Positions 63,159 through 64,000 of a stretch of DNA of 64,000 nt are shown here, piece after piece (position 1 is the stretch's first letter; every line of letters begins with the position of its first letter). Source of the stretch: Actinoplanes oblitus (lineage in GTDB: Bacteria > Actinomycetota > Actinomycetes > Mycobacteriales > Micromonosporaceae). Below the pieces are notes generated by a model, which searched no databases, had not been told where the DNA came from, and was given only the letters and a program-made list of their open reading frames with translations. The stretch spans positions 62,001 through 126,000 of the forward strand of contig NZ_CP126980.1 of NCBI RefSeq assembly GCF_030252345.1. Direction: 5' to 3'. The position numbers and the translations under genes were made by a program.

Positions 63159-64000
63159 TCAGGAAGAAGGCGCGTAGACGGCCCAGGCTCCCGCCTCGGT
63201 CCACCAGGACCTCTTGCGGCTGGTCGAGCCGGCCACCCCGTCGTCAAGGAACTGCAGCTCACCCTCCCGGGGCAGCACCGACACGGCACGCCCGCGAGCC
63301 CGGCGCACCTCCACGCGTACCCGAGTGCCCTTGAAACGCTGCTTGACCACCACCGGAACCGCCACCGCGACCTCCACCCGGCCGTCGGCCGGGTTTCCCT
63401 CGGCCAGCAGCCGCAACCCGTCGAACTCGGCGTAACCACCGCCGTTGCCGATCGCGCAGGCCAGGATGGGCTCCTCGCCCTCGCTCAGGACGCTGTCGTC
63501 GACCTCGACCCGGCCCCGCCACGGGACCGCCGCGCCGCTGTCGTCGGCGCCACCGAGCAGCGCGCCGTCCAGGGTGACCGAGCCGCCGTCGTTGCGCAGC
63601 AGGTCGAGGCGTTTCGCCGAGCCGGCCAGCACCGCCTTGGCCACGTCGGACGGGCTGCGCGGCAGGCCCAGCTGCGCGGCGAGATCCGTGTCGCCGGCCG
63701 GGTCGAGCGGCAGGATCGCTACCGGCGGCAGGTCGGGCACGGTGCGGGTGGCGGCCAGGTCGGCGGGACGCTTGCTGGGCGGCGGCGCCCAGCGGCGAAC
63801 CATCCGGCGCACCACGGCCCGCAGCTGCCCGTCGGCGGCGACGGCCACCACCAGGCGCGGGCCGTCGGCCGGGCCCGGCCAGGTCAGGCCGTCGGTCCGG
63901 GCCGGCCCGTCGAACCGGGCCAGCACCGCGTCGATCTCCTGATCCGAACCGGCCAGCACCGTCTCCACCCGCGCGCCACCGTCCCGGAGCGCGTCGGCGC
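63159..64000 (-). CDS. Lipid/diacylglycerol kinase-like protein, 5' truncated
   Basis: 280 codons are in the window and the frame stays open to the edge, so the start lies beyond 64000. The beginning ADALRDGGARVETVL and AVVRRMVRRWAPPP... resemble a diacylglycerol-kinase catalytic domain; LPPVAILPLDPAGDTDLAAQLGLPRSPSDVAKAVLAGSAKRLDLLRNDGG is the pattern of the DAGK N-terminal/YegS-type fold (GTxNDFAR is replaced by GDTDLAAQLGLP). The C-terminal half is a beta-rich domain (FLDDGVAGS). The substrate is uncertain. Confidence 0.75.
   Translation of the reverse strand, partial: ADALRDGGARVETVLAGSDQEIDAVLARFDGPARTDGLTWPGPADGPRLVVAVAADGQLRAVVRRMVRRWAPPPSKRPADLAATRTVPDLPPVAILPLDPAGDTDLAAQLGLPRSPSDVAKAVLAGSAKRLDLLRNDGGSVTLDGALLGGADDSGAAVPWRGRVEVDDSVLSEGEEPILACAIGNGGGYAEFDGLRLLAEGNPADGRVEVAVAVPVVVKQRFKGTRVRVEVRRARGRAVSVLPREGELQFLDDGVAGSTSRKRSWWTEAGAWAVYAPSS

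Overview
The window is very GC-rich, with strong third-position GC, many GTG starts and short gaps between genes. The gene content points to a filamentous actinobacterium, most likely a member of the Micromonosporaceae such as Actinoplanes. The main reasons are an HspR-type dnaK operon, a SigE-family sigma factor, a pair of DynA/DynB-like dynamins, a DUF6458 protein, a DUF3151 protein next to class II aldolase genes, and Pro/Gly-rich membrane proteins. This is ordinary chromosome: I see no prophage, integrase, insertion sequence, CRISPR array or biosynthetic cluster.

Layout. 0-5 kb: the 3' part of an iron-sulfur oxidoreductase, a GPP34 protein and two overlapping CNNM/CorC-like membrane proteins. 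5-13 kb: a secreted LamG protein, a PadR regulator with its membrane partner, a broken small membrane gene next to tRNA-Gly(CCC), a flavin-binding PPOX-fold protein divergent from dcd (dCTP deaminase), and several small orphan genes separated by tandem-repeat spacers. 13-23 kb: an FadE5-like acyl-CoA dehydrogenase behind two look-alike operators, a SixA-type phosphatase, a TrhA/hemolysin III protein, an orphan pxpA, a thioredoxin-NHL protein and a 1068-residue Pro-rich membrane protein. 23-27 kb: an E1alpha-E1beta-E2 2-oxoacid dehydrogenase operon (bkd type). 28-33 kb: two dynamin-like GTPases in overlapping frames. 33-44 kb: the heat-shock block (dnaK-grpE-dnaJ-hspR, then clpB) with HAIR operators before dnaK and clpB, flanking a CPA2 antiporter with its KhtT-like subunit and an MFS exporter. 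44-50 kb: two membrane proteins with long repetitive tails, an ArsR regulator, a class II aldolase and a 44-bp tandem array. 50-55 kb: a hen1-pnkp RNA-repair pair followed by dedA. 55-57 kb: a SigE-family sigma factor coupled through two tandem micro-ORFs to an LCP protein. 57-64 kb: fructose-bisphosphate aldolase, small membrane proteins, a LOG-family protein, an ADP-ribosylglycohydrolase, DUF3151, a 63-bp hairpin repeat array and the 3' part of a lipid-kinase-like gene.

How the genes work together. The heat-shock block is a complete regulatory circuit: HspR, encoded last in its operon, would repress both its own promoter and clpB. Hen1 and Pnkp together form the known bacterial RNA end-healing, methylating and sealing machine. 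The antiporter and KhtT-like subunit form one transport unit. The most unusual structure is the chain of ATGA-coupled near-identical 26/27-codon micro-ORFs between the sigma factor and LCP genes; each repeat carries its own Shine-Dalgarno and start codon. Further leads are a LexA-like box between the PPOX-fold gene and dcd, a probable CTG start for dnaJ with a strong hairpin before it, and at least five unrelated tandem arrays in intergenic gaps.
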